Assembly: GCA_902524235.1 (NCBI GenBank)
Contig: CABZCF010000001.1
Location: forward strand, 1 to 64,000
From: an uncultured Pelagibacteraceae bacterium
Lineage (GTDB): Bacteria; Pseudomonadota; Alphaproteobacteria; Pelagibacterales; Pelagibacteraceae
Reading direction: 5' to 3'
Length of the DNA stretch: 64,000 bases
How positions within the stretch are numbered: position 1 is the first letter of the stretch; each line of letters opens with the position of its first letter. The notes below the pieces were generated by a model, which was given only the letters and a program-made list of their open reading frames with translations, did no database searches and was not told the DNA's origin. Positions 21,362-29,289 of this stretch are shown in pieces. A program made the translations under genes and the position numbers.

Positions 21362-22299
21362 ATTGGATTAAAAAAATTAAATACTTAGGTCAAAGAATTA
21401 AAGTAAATTTTAAAAAAAAATTTCCTACTAAAGAAGAAGTTGAGAATTCAGACTGGACCAGCTGTTGCACTGGTCCGATTTTAAAAAAAGATTTAGAGAA
21501 TAATTCATGGGTTTGCAATGCTTGTGGAAAGCATCACAGAATAAACTGTTTGCAAAGATTTAATATTTTTTTTGGTAAAAATAATTATGAAATTATAAAA
21601 ACACCAATACCTGGAGATGAAAACCCTTTAAAATGGAAGGATGTAAAGCTGTATAAAGATAGGCTAGCAGATGCAAAGAAAAAAACCGGACAGGATTGTG
21701 CAATAATGGTGGCTAAAGGAAAAATAAACAACATTGAAGTGATAGCTGCTGCATCAAATTTTGATTTTTTAGGTGGATCTGTATCTATATCGGAGTCAGA
21801 GGCAATAGTTTATGCGGTCCAAAATGCGATAGATAATAAAATTCCTTTTGTAAATTTTTGCAGTGGTGGAGGAATGAGAATGATGGCTTCTGCAGTTAGT
21901 CTCACAGCCGGGATGGGCAAAACAACAATTGCGATTAATGAACTTAAAAAATCTAAATTGCCTTATATAGTTTGCATTGTAGATCCTTGTGCTGGAGGAA
22001 TTTCAGCAAGTTACGGAATGACAGCCGATGTTATATTTGGGGAGTCAGGTGCGCTTTGTGCTTTTGCTGGTCGCAGAGTTGTGCAGGCAACTGTGAAAGA
22101 GGAATTACCTAGTGATTTTCAAAGTGTTGAATTTTTAGAAAAACATGGGTTTATTGATAAAGTAATACATAGAAGAGATTTAGCGTCAGAGATTGGAAAC
22201 ATATTATCTATATTGCTTAACAAAAATACTGAGGTAAATTTAACAGCAAATAATGAAACTTCAGAAAATATTGAGCAGATTACAAAAGCTGCATCCTAA
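21358..22299 (+). CDS. accD: Acetyl-CoA carboxylase carboxyltransferase subunit beta
   Basis: Cys4 zinc motif, GGSVSISESEAI, CSGGGMRM, GALCAFAGRRVV. Confidence 0.96.
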   Translation: MNWIKKIKYLGQRIKVNFKKKFPTKEEVENSDWTSCCTGPILKKDLENNSWVCNACGKHHRINCLQRFNIFFGKNNYEIIKTPIPGDENPLKWKDVKLYKDRLADAKKKTGQDCAIMVAKGKINNIEVIAAASNFDFLGGSVSISESEAIVYAVQNAIDNKIPFVNFCSGGGMRMMASAVSLTAGMGKTTIAINELKKSKLPYIVCIVDPCAGGISASYGMTADVIFGESGALCAFAGRRVVQATVKEELPSDFQSVEFLEKHGFIDKVIHRRDLASEIGNILSILLNKNTEVNLTANNETSENIEQITKAAS

Positions 22300-23518
22300 A
22301 GAAATTGATCTTAGTTTAGTTCGTATTAAAAACCTCCTAAAAAAACTTGGAAATCCTCAAGATAAAATTAAAGCTATTACTGTAGTAGGTACTAATGGAA
22401 AGAACAGTACAATAAATGCAATTTTCTCAATTTTAAAATCAGCAAATATAAAATGTAATGTTTATACAAGTCCTCATATTTTAAAAATAAATGAGAGGTT
22501 TGTTTTTGATAATAAAGAAATTAGTGACGAAGAATTGGCAGATTTATTTGAAGAAGTTGAAAGTATAAATGATAATAAACAAATAACATATTTTGAAATA
22601 CTAACTGCCTGTTATTTTTACAAAGCCTCCAAGTTTCCTGAGAATATTAATCTTATAGAAGCTGGGTTATTCCACAGGTTTGATGCTACTAATGTATTAG
22701 AAAAGAATATTGCTAGTATCATAACTTCAATTAGTTTAGATCACTTGGACTGGCTACCTGAGAATGACAGGACTATTGAAAAGATCATATTTGAAAAAAC
22801 TTCTTCATTATTAAAATCAAATATTATTATTGCAAAACAAAGCTCAAATGAAATTATGGAGTGCATAAAACAAGTAATTTCAAAAAATAATTCTAATAAA
22901 ATTTATTATAATGATGATTATAGCTTTTTAATTAATGAAAATGACTATTTTCATTATGAGGATAAATTTGGGAAATTAAAATTACCAATGCCAAATTTAC
23001 TTGGCCAATTTCAGCTGGAAAATATATCAACTGCAATATCTACTCTGAGAAATCTAAAGTTTGATATTACAGAAGCAAATATTAAAAGTGGAATAACAAA
23101 CCTAACATCCTTGGCTAGGCTTCAAGAGATAAAATCAGGTAAGTTAAAAGAATTAGTTAAAAGCAATAGGTTAATTATTGATGGTAGTCATAACGAAAAT
23201 GGTAGTAAGTCTTTAAATAATTATCTTCAAAGCTTAAATTGTAACAAGCATGTGGTTGTTGGAATGATGGCAAACAAACATCATGAAAAATATATAAGTT
23301 ACTTTAAAAATATATCATCTTTAACAACTGTAGATATTCCAAATCAACCGAATTCGATAAGTGGAAAAGATTTAATGAAAAAATTTAAGAATTTACCAAA
23401 CGTAAAATATCAACCTAATATATTAGAGGCAATTAAATCCATAAACTTAAAAGAGGGGGATGTTTTATTAATCACAGGATCTTTATATTTAGCTGGGGAG
23501 GTATTGAGTTTAAATTAA
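22253..23518 (+). CDS. folC: Folylpolyglutamate/dihydrofolate synthase
   Basis: [34 protein letters not shown]. Confidence 0.94.
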   Translation: MKLQKILSRLQKLHPKEIDLSLVRIKNLLKKLGNPQDKIKAITVVGTNGKNSTINAIFSILKSANIKCNVYTSPHILKINERFVFDNKEISDEELADLFEEVESINDNKQITYFEILTACYFYKASKFPENINLIEAGLFHRFDATNVLEKNIASIITSISLDHLDWLPENDRTIEKIIFEKTSSLLKSNIIIAKQSSNEIMECIKQVISKNNSNKIYYNDDYSFLINENDYFHYEDKFGKLKLPMPNLLGQFQLENISTAISTLRNLKFDITEANIKSGITNLTSLARLQEIKSGKLKELVKSNRLIIDGSHNENGSKSLNNYLQSLNCNKHVVVGMMANKHHEKYISYFKNISSLTTVDIPNQPNSISGKDLMKKFKNLPNVKYQPNILEAIKSINLKEGDVLLITGSLYLAGEVLSLN

Positions 23519-23878
23519 AGATTTTCTTTAATCCAATCTTGAATATTAGATTTTGTAGTAGCTCCAACTTTTGTACTTGCTAATTCTCCATCTTTAAACA
23601 ATAGCATTGTTGGAATACCTCTAACTCCTTTTAAAGGACTTGTCCCCCCTCTAATTAAAGAAGGGGGACAAGCCCCCGAATTTTGTAGGAGTGTTGGGCT
23701 CTTCATCTATGTTATGTTTAGCAACAACAACATCTTTCATTTCATCAGAAATTGCTTCGAGATGAGGAGCGATCATTAAACAAGGATTACACCAAGATGC
23801 CCAAAAATCTGTTACAACAATTTTATTATCTTTGATCATTTTTTCAAACGTTTCATCTGTAGATTTAACTGTAGGCAT
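23515..23878 (-). pseudogene. trxA: Thioredoxin interrupted by a 49-bp palindromic insertion
   Basis: N-terminal part VVTDFWASWCNPCLMIAPHLE...NTPTKFG and C-terminal part [37 protein letters not shown] lie in different frames around the insertion. Confidence 0.9.
23629..23677. repeat. 49-bp GC-rich near-palindromic insertion in trxA
   Basis: TTTTAAAGGACTTGTCCCCCCTCTAATTAAAGAAGGGGGACAAGCCCCC; arms CTTGTCCCCC (23639-23648) and GGGGGACAAG (23663-23672); removal restores the thioredoxin reading frame. Confidence 0.9.
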
Positions 23879-23944
23879 AATTAATTTATATAAAAATTTA
23901 ATTTATAATCAATATATAATTTTGCCTTTTTAATATTATCAACA

Positions 23945-25375
23945 TTACACATTTTCATATTTTTTTTGTATTGACATAACATGATCATTTAATTCATCTA
24001 AAAATTTTAGTTTTTCCTCATCATTTTGATCTGAATATTTGTCTCTAAGAGTATCAATTTCAGTAAAACAAGCAGAGACTGTCCACCATTTTTCTTTACC
24101 AGTGCTTAATATTCTCTTTGCAATACCTTGTTCTATTTTTTTTCTTATGTCTTGAGGCAGGACTTCTGGAGCTTCTTGAAAAATAATTTTCTTTCCAAAA
24201 CCATGCAACCTTTCATCCTCAAATTTTGACAGTAGGTTTAGTTTATCCTTCCAATCTGCTGAATGCCAGGCAGGAAATAGAGCTGTATCTTTATTTGATG
24301 TGAATTTTGTGTAAATACTTTCCTCAGCATATATATCCTCTTGATTTTTTGATTGTTCTTTATCTTCTGCAATTTCTCTCAAAGCAGTTAATATATTTTG
24401 AGAAAAAGCCTCATTTTCTTTAACCATTTTAGATCTTTTGTTAATTAGTTCTAAATCCATTGCATTATAAGGTTCTGCTTGCATGCCATATTTTTTATCA
24501 AGAATTATTGGAGCCTTGTTTGATCTTATAGTTCTTAAAAATTTAGGAGTTTTCTTCATTTCTGCTTTTAGTTCATTTACCGACATTTTTAGCAAAGGCT
24601 CTACGTCAACTCTTAAGTCTACAGCTTGGCCCCATTGATAAATTGGATGAATACAATATTTTGGATGAAGTGGACTAACCAGATATAGTCTGCTTTTGCC
24701 ATAAAAATATTCATTAAGGGTAATGATATTTTCTTTTTTTATAATTGTTTCAGTCTCAATTTTGTTTGAAGTTCTCAGAAACTCATTCCATGTGTCAGGT
24801 TGTTTTCTTTTTATCAAACCAAGAACTTTTACAGTTAAGCTTGCATCAAATAACGCAGAGTGAGCTCCGGCTGAGTCAAACCCATTCATTTTACTCAAAG
24901 ACGCTAATTTAAATACCGGGTTATTTTTTTCATTAATTTCTGTCTCAAGTACGTTTTGATCTACAGCATAAGCTGCCCTAGCAATATTAATTCCATCATG
25001 ACGTTTATTTGGCGAAGCGTTAGTTATATATGGATATCTAATCCCTTTAAAAAACTCTTTTCTTATCATTTCATCATCAAAACCAATGTTAGACCAGCCT
25101 AAGAAAATTGCTGGGCTCCATTTTTTAAAAATTTTTTCTATTTCTCCCAACATTTGATAATGACTTAAATTGCCTTGGGTAAGCTGCTTAATACTTGTTT
25201 TATTTACTATTAATGCCATTGCTTGAGGTATTTCGCCCTCAGGTAATCTGCATCTTAAATTAAATCTATCTTTCTCCTTGAAGTTTTCATCAACTAAAAT
25301 TCCCCCTATCTCAATTATGCTTCCAAAATCTGTACTTGCACTTGAACTTTCTATGTCCCATATTGCTAAATTCAT
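23945..25375 (-). CDS. sbcB: Exodeoxyribonuclease I
   Basis: DEDD exonuclease N-terminus (AIWDIESSSASTDFGSIIEIGG), FLGWSNIGFDDEMIRKEF, AHSALFDASLT. Confidence 0.9.
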   Translation of the reverse strand: MNLAIWDIESSSASTDFGSIIEIGGILVDENFKEKDRFNLRCRLPEGEIPQAMALIVNKTSIKQLTQGNLSHYQMLGEIEKIFKKWSPAIFLGWSNIGFDDEMIRKEFFKGIRYPYITNASPNKRHDGINIARAAYAVDQNVLETEINEKNNPVFKLASLSKMNGFDSAGAHSALFDASLTVKVLGLIKRKQPDTWNEFLRTSNKIETETIIKKENIITLNEYFYGKSRLYLVSPLHPKYCIHPIYQWGQAVDLRVDVEPLLKMSVNELKAEMKKTPKFLRTIRSNKAPIILDKKYGMQAEPYNAMDLELINKRSKMVKENEAFSQNILTALREIAEDKEQSKNQEDIYAEESIYTKFTSNKDTALFPAWHSADWKDKLNLLSKFEDERLHGFGKKIIFQEAPEVLPQDIRKKIEQGIAKRILSTGKEKWWTVSACFTEIDTLRDKYSDQNDEEKLKFLDELNDHVMSIQKKYENV

Positions 25376-25495
25376 ATTTACCTTTTATTAGCTTTGTTTT
25401 GAGGAATATTTGAAGTTATTTAAGAACTTAACTATTCGCATATAAACAATTAGCATTAAGTTAGTTTAACTCTTTTATAAAACAAAAGTTTAAAG

Positions 25496-26185
25496 TCAAG
25501 CTGAATTCTTAAGCTCATTAAAAATTTTTAATCTTCCAAGAAATAAATTTTGATACATTTGCAATTCAGGTCCTTCAATGATGAAATCTTGAAATAAGTT
25601 ATCCACAGTGCATAATAAAATAACTCCTGATGTAATATTTGTTTTATAAACTACATTATGGGCTAATGTATAAGCTCCAAGTTGTAAAAAATAATCTTGA
25701 ATATAATCAGCTTTTTTAGGTCGGTTAGCCTGTTTGAAATCAATAATTGTTTCGTTTTTGTTATAAATTCCAATAAGATCTGCAGTACCAGCATATCGGT
25801 CATTAGGATTAATTAGGGTGGCCTCCATCCCATAAATTTCATCTAACTTACCTTTTATCCCGTTTTCAATGATGACCTTAGCCATATTTTTATGCTGCTC
25901 ATTACTTTCGAAAAAACTATCATTAACTCTTCCTCTTAAATAATCCTCAATATAAGAATGAAGGGATGTTCCCCTTCTAGATGCTTCAGTTTTAATTCTA
26001 TTCGACTCCTTATACCCGACGCGCTGTCTCCATAATTCCAATGATGCTTTGTCTTCGTCCGATTTTGTTAGACTTAATATACTAGTTACGCTTGGATACT
26101 TTTCATCACCTGATAAATACTTTCTCATACCGTCTTCGTTAGACCTTGTAGATCTTGGGTAATTAAACTTTGAGTTCCACTTCAT
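25496..26185 (-). CDS. PD-(D/E)XK superfamily exonuclease, marine-phage type
   Basis: RRGTSLHSYIEDYLRG; RYAGTADLIGIYNKNETIIDFKQA (D...DFK active-site pattern). Confidence 0.75.
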   Translation of the reverse strand: MKWNSKFNYPRSTRSNEDGMRKYLSGDEKYPSVTSILSLTKSDEDKASLELWRQRVGYKESNRIKTEASRRGTSLHSYIEDYLRGRVNDSFFESNEQHKNMAKVIIENGIKGKLDEIYGMEATLINPNDRYAGTADLIGIYNKNETIIDFKQANRPKKADYIQDYFLQLGAYTLAHNVVYKTNITSGVILLCTVDNLFQDFIIEGPELQMYQNLFLGRLKIFNELKNSA

Positions 26186-26197
26186 TCTTAGTATTTA

Positions 26198-27253
26198 TCA
26201 GGATATTTTTCTTTTATCTACTTGTGCGTATGCGCTTATCGGTGATGGTGTATCTGGATCAGGATCATTATCCTCATCTTTGTTTTTTATATTTTCTAGT
26301 GATCTGTAAATTGATCTTGCATCTTTTCCAAAACTGTCAACTACCAACATAGCTTCCTCTAATTTTTTTCTCAATACAATTACATTATCAAAATGTCTTG
26401 AAAATCGCGTAGAGATAGTATTAAGGTCATTAAAGATTTGTGTAGCATTTTTCTGAATTTTGAGACTAGTGAAGCCAAGGTGAAAAGATTGTATTAGTGC
26501 ACATATTGTATTAGGGCCTGCAATAGTAACTTTATATTTCTTTCTTAATTCTTCGATCAGAAGTTCTTTTGTTTTAGGATCTCTATAACTCACAAGTTCT
26601 GCATATAAACCCTCGGTAGGTACAAAAATAATTGCGAAATCACATGTTATAGGAGGATTAATATATTTTTGTTTAACAGTTTTTGATTTGGATCTAAATG
26701 CTGAAGCAAGTTCGTGTCTCGCAGATGCAAGAGCTTCCTTATCTTTATTTTGAAATGCTTCATCAACTGCTTTGTACTTTTCAATTGGCCAATGACTATC
26801 AATGGGACAAAGAACATCATTTTGAAGTTTTACTGCAAACTCTACTAAATCTCTTGTTTCATCAGGTTTCATTTTTGCATTGGCTATATATTGAGATGCC
26901 GGAAGTAAGTCTTGTAATAGCGTGGCTAAGCTAAACTCACTTAATCCACCATATTGTTTTACTCCAGCAAGAATTCTACTAAAATTATTTTGGCTTGTTT
27001 GGATCTCCTCAACTTGTTTATTAAAAGATGCTACTTTCTCGTCAACACGTGTAAGAGCTCCAGTCATGTCTTTAGCAACTTCTTTACTCATTTCACTAAA
27101 TGATTGGTTAATTGAGTCTTTTAGTCCGTCAAAATCCTGCTTGACCTTATCTAGCTCAGTTTCACTGTTTTTCGGTTCTTTTTTAAATTTTACGAAAAAA
27201 ACAATATTGAGAATTAATATAGTTAAAATTAGAATTATTAATAAAATATCCAT
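26198..27253 (-). CDS. rmuC: DNA recombination protein RmuC
   Basis: N-terminal TM, coiled coil, RmuC domain (FAIIFVPTEGLYAELVSY, TIAGPNTICALIQSFHLGF). Confidence 0.88.
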   Translation of the reverse strand: MDILLIILILTILILNIVFFVKFKKEPKNSETELDKVKQDFDGLKDSINQSFSEMSKEVAKDMTGALTRVDEKVASFNKQVEEIQTSQNNFSRILAGVKQYGGLSEFSLATLLQDLLPASQYIANAKMKPDETRDLVEFAVKLQNDVLCPIDSHWPIEKYKAVDEAFQNKDKEALASARHELASAFRSKSKTVKQKYINPPITCDFAIIFVPTEGLYAELVSYRDPKTKELLIEELRKKYKVTIAGPNTICALIQSFHLGFTSLKIQKNATQIFNDLNTISTRFSRHFDNVIVLRKKLEEAMLVVDSFGKDARSIYRSLENIKNKDEDNDPDPDTPSPISAYAQVDKRKIS

Positions 27254-27285
27254 GATTCTTTACGTTATACTCCTTTTTTTATTTT

Positions 27286-27492
27286 TCAATTTATATTTTC
27301 TTTACCGTAATAAATTATACCGGTGCCATCACAATCTATGCACACTTCCTCTGGATGGCATTCGAGGATAATTCCATTGCCACTACACTCAAGACATTCA
27401 CCAACAATTTCATTACAATAAATTTTGCCCTCTTTAACAATCCTTCTTTTTATAAAGTGCTCAGAAAAAATAATTACATTATTTTTTTTCAT
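27286..27492 (-). CDS. Small protein with two CxxCxGxG motifs (DnaJ-type zinc-finger-like)
   Basis: CLECSGNG and CIDCDGTG. Confidence 0.7.
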   Translation of the reverse strand: MKKNNVIIFSEHFIKRRIVKEGKIYCNEIVGECLECSGNGIILECHPEEVCIDCDGTGIIYYGKENIN

Positions 27493-27499
27493 AGTAATT

Positions 27500-27772
27500 T
27501 TATTTATTTTTTAACTGACTGTGGATGTAATCTATTTCTATAGCATTTTGTTCTAGATCTCTTCTAATTCTTAAAAATTTAAAAAAATAATAAGTGTTTA
27601 TTGGCAAGTTAAAAATTCTTAATAAAAAACCCAGTAATGGTCTTTTTTCATAATATTTATTATTTACCGTGTCAGTGAGATCCACAGATACTAAGTATAA
27701 TTCTGTATCTCTTCTCCAATCCAAACAATATTGCAATCGATCCTTAAGCCTTTTTTTAATTAAATAGTTCAT
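27500..27772 (-). CDS. Hypothetical 90-aa protein
   Basis: Start MNYLIKKRLKDRL overlaps the preceding stop (ATGA); a longer ORF is possible from 27799. Confidence 0.6.
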   Translation of the reverse strand: MNYLIKKRLKDRLQYCLDWRRDTELYLVSVDLTDTVNNKYYEKRPLLGFLLRIFNLPINTYYFFKFLRIRRDLEQNAIEIDYIHSQLKNK

Positions 27773-27936
27773 TGATATATTGCTATCTGTCTGTAACACT
27801 GCGGTTTTTCAGAGGATTTACCTATTATTTCTATTTTGCCATTTCGAACAAAATAAACCCAGTAATAATTCTCATTATTCTCCTCATCTATTACTTCTTC
27901 TATTCTTATTTCAGTTATTTTATCTATTTTTTTCAT
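27769..27936 (-). CDS. Hypothetical 55-aa protein (below ORF-track cutoff)
   Basis: Read directly: MKKIDKITEIRIEEVIDEENNENYYWVYFVRNGKIEIIGKSSEKPQCYRQIAIYQ*. Confidence 0.55.
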   Translation of the reverse strand: MKKIDKITEIRIEEVIDEENNENYYWVYFVRNGKIEIIGKSSEKPQCYRQIAIYQ

Positions 27937-28096
27937 CTAATTCTTTTTTTGCAGGAAGAGGAGCTATCTCTCCCCACAAGATATAGTCATCTATGGTGCC
28001 CAAAACCAGATTTGCACTGGTACCCATCGCAGTGGAACAAGTTTTACTTGTCGCGTCTAACTGTTTCGCCATTTGAGCATATAAATTTTTTTTCAT
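27920..28096 (-). CDS. Hypothetical 58-aa protein
   Basis: MKKNLYAQMAKQLDATSKTCSTAMGTSANLVLGTIDDYILWGEIAPLPAKKELDEKNR*; start overlaps upstream stop (TAATG). Confidence 0.6.
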   Translation of the reverse strand: MKKNLYAQMAKQLDATSKTCSTAMGTSANLVLGTIDDYILWGEIAPLPAKKELDEKNR

Positions 28097-28194
28097 TAAA
28101 CTCCTAACAATAATTTTCCTAAATAAAATACTCCAAATCCTAAAATTGTTACTAAAATTATACTTGTTAAGATTTGCCATATAAAACTAAACAT
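28096..28194 (-). CDS. 32-aa single-TM micro-protein
   Basis: Read directly: MFSFIWQILTSIILVTILGFGVFYLGKLLLGV*. Confidence 0.5.
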   Translation of the reverse strand: MFSFIWQILTSIILVTILGFGVFYLGKLLLGV

Positions 28195-28198
28195 AGTA

Positions 28199-28411
28199 TC
28201 AATGTAATTTTTCTTCTTTAATAGAATTCATCAAATTTTTATCTATATTAATATATTCAGAACTAGAAATAACGTCAGTAATATCTATTTTGCCTTCTAG
28301 GTACATTATGCAAAAAGATTTAGTAATTTCTTTTTTCAATTCCTCATCTGTCATTTCTAATGGATTTCTAAAATCCATATCTATTGTAATTAATGTTTTT
28401 GTATGCTTCAT
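28199..28411 (-). CDS. Hypothetical 70-aa protein
   Basis: ORF with upstream GGAGAACAG-ATG Shine-Dalgarno. Confidence 0.6.
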   Translation of the reverse strand: MKHTKTLITIDMDFRNPLEMTDEELKKEITKSFCIMYLEGKIDITDVISSSEYINIDKNLMNSIKEEKLH

Positions 28412-28430
28412 CTGTTCTCCATTTTTTTAT

Positions 28431-28564
28431 CGTTGAAGCTAATTAAAGCTAGAAAGGATATTCAGATGACAACAAGACAGGAGGCAAAAAAATGAAAGGA
28501 ATGCCTTTGAGTATATCGCTATATCTCACATCTGAATTGAAAGAACTTTAAATTAGCTCCAACG
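28431..28564. other. Structured intergenic element with long imperfect inverted repeat
   Basis: CGTTGAAGCTAATT (28431-28444) pairs 13/14 with AATTAGCTCCAACG (28551-28564); inner TTCAGATG/CATCTGAA pairing. Confidence 0.65.
28492..28551 (+). CDS. Possible 19-aa leader peptide MKGMPLSISLYLTSELKEL
   Basis: AGGAGG 7 nt upstream of ATG; ATGA overlap with a 9-codon ORF starting at 28466. Confidence 0.35.
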   Translation: MKGMPLSISLYLTSELKEL

Positions 28565-28570
28565 TATACA

Positions 28571-28610
28571 TATATACTCCGGCAAACTTTAGACTTCACT
28601 GGAGTATATA
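28571..28610. promoter_or_regulatory. Candidate operator: inverted repeat TATATACTCC-(20)-GGAGTATATA
   Basis: Exact 10-bp arms just upstream of the ORF at 28616; third copy of GGAGTATATA at 29165-29174. Confidence 0.5.
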
Positions 28611-28615
28611 CTTAC

Positions 28616-29146
28616 ATGAAAAATATTTTATACGCACAAGTTGGAAATGCTGTCCAGCACGGAATTTTCAACGCTCTCTCCAAAAAGATGAGTCTCAAAG
28701 ATGCTATTAGTGATGCTCAATATATGTTTAAATATACTCTAGCAAAAAAAACGAAGGATAAGATTTTAGATAATCTTTTTTTCCAAATTGAGTCTCTAAT
28801 CAAAAGAGGTTATTTTGAATTTGTTAATATTGGTAAAATCCAAAGTTACCAAAAAATTAAAGTTAGTAAAAAAAATGGTAAAATTGGAAGATTGGACTTT
28901 GAATTTGCTCCTAAAAAAAAACAACAAAATGGAACAATTGTTGAATTAAAGTGTACTTGGAATGACCCTAAAAAAGTCTCAAAGAAAATTATAAAACAAA
29001 TGCAAAATTATAAAAAAAATACTACTAAGACTTGTATGATTTGTTTTTTAAAGGTGAATTTAAGCCCATCAAAGACATTTATTAACTGTTTTCCTCACTG
29101 GTATTTGGTAAAAATACCCAAAAAAAAGTCTAAAAAAGCTGCATAA
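28616..29146 (+). CDS. Putative PD-(D/E)XK nuclease-like protein
   Basis: VGNAVQHGIFNAL helix and RLDFEF...GTIVELKCTW (D-x(n)-ExK pattern). Confidence 0.5.
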   Translation: MKNILYAQVGNAVQHGIFNALSKKMSLKDAISDAQYMFKYTLAKKTKDKILDNLFFQIESLIKRGYFEFVNIGKIQSYQKIKVSKKNGKIGRLDFEFAPKKKQQNGTIVELKCTWNDPKKVSKKIIKQMQNYKKNTTKTCMICFLKVNLSPSKTFINCFPHWYLVKIPKKKSKKAA

Positions 29147-29186
29147 AACTTGAAAAATTCATCCGGAGTATATATATTAAATAAAT

Positions 29187-29250
29187 AAAGATCGAAGTGA
29201 TCTTTGCACAACAGCAGCCCTCGTGTTGCTAAAAGATGTATATGATACAC
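29187..29250 (+). other. Structured 5' leader of the sigma-like gene
   Basis: Hairpin AAAGATC-GAAGT-GATCTTT (29187-29205), CAACA/TGTTG (29209-29228), TGTAT-ATG-ATACA. Confidence 0.45.
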
Positions 29251-29289
29251 TTGCAAGTTCTCTTTGATCATAATTGATAAAGGAGAAAC

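Noticed and set aside
27772-28107. 111-aa and 68-aa plus-strand ORFs opposite the micro-ORF array
   Set aside because: Phe/Tyr/Leu-rich shadow of coupled minus-strand frames; no ribosome-binding site
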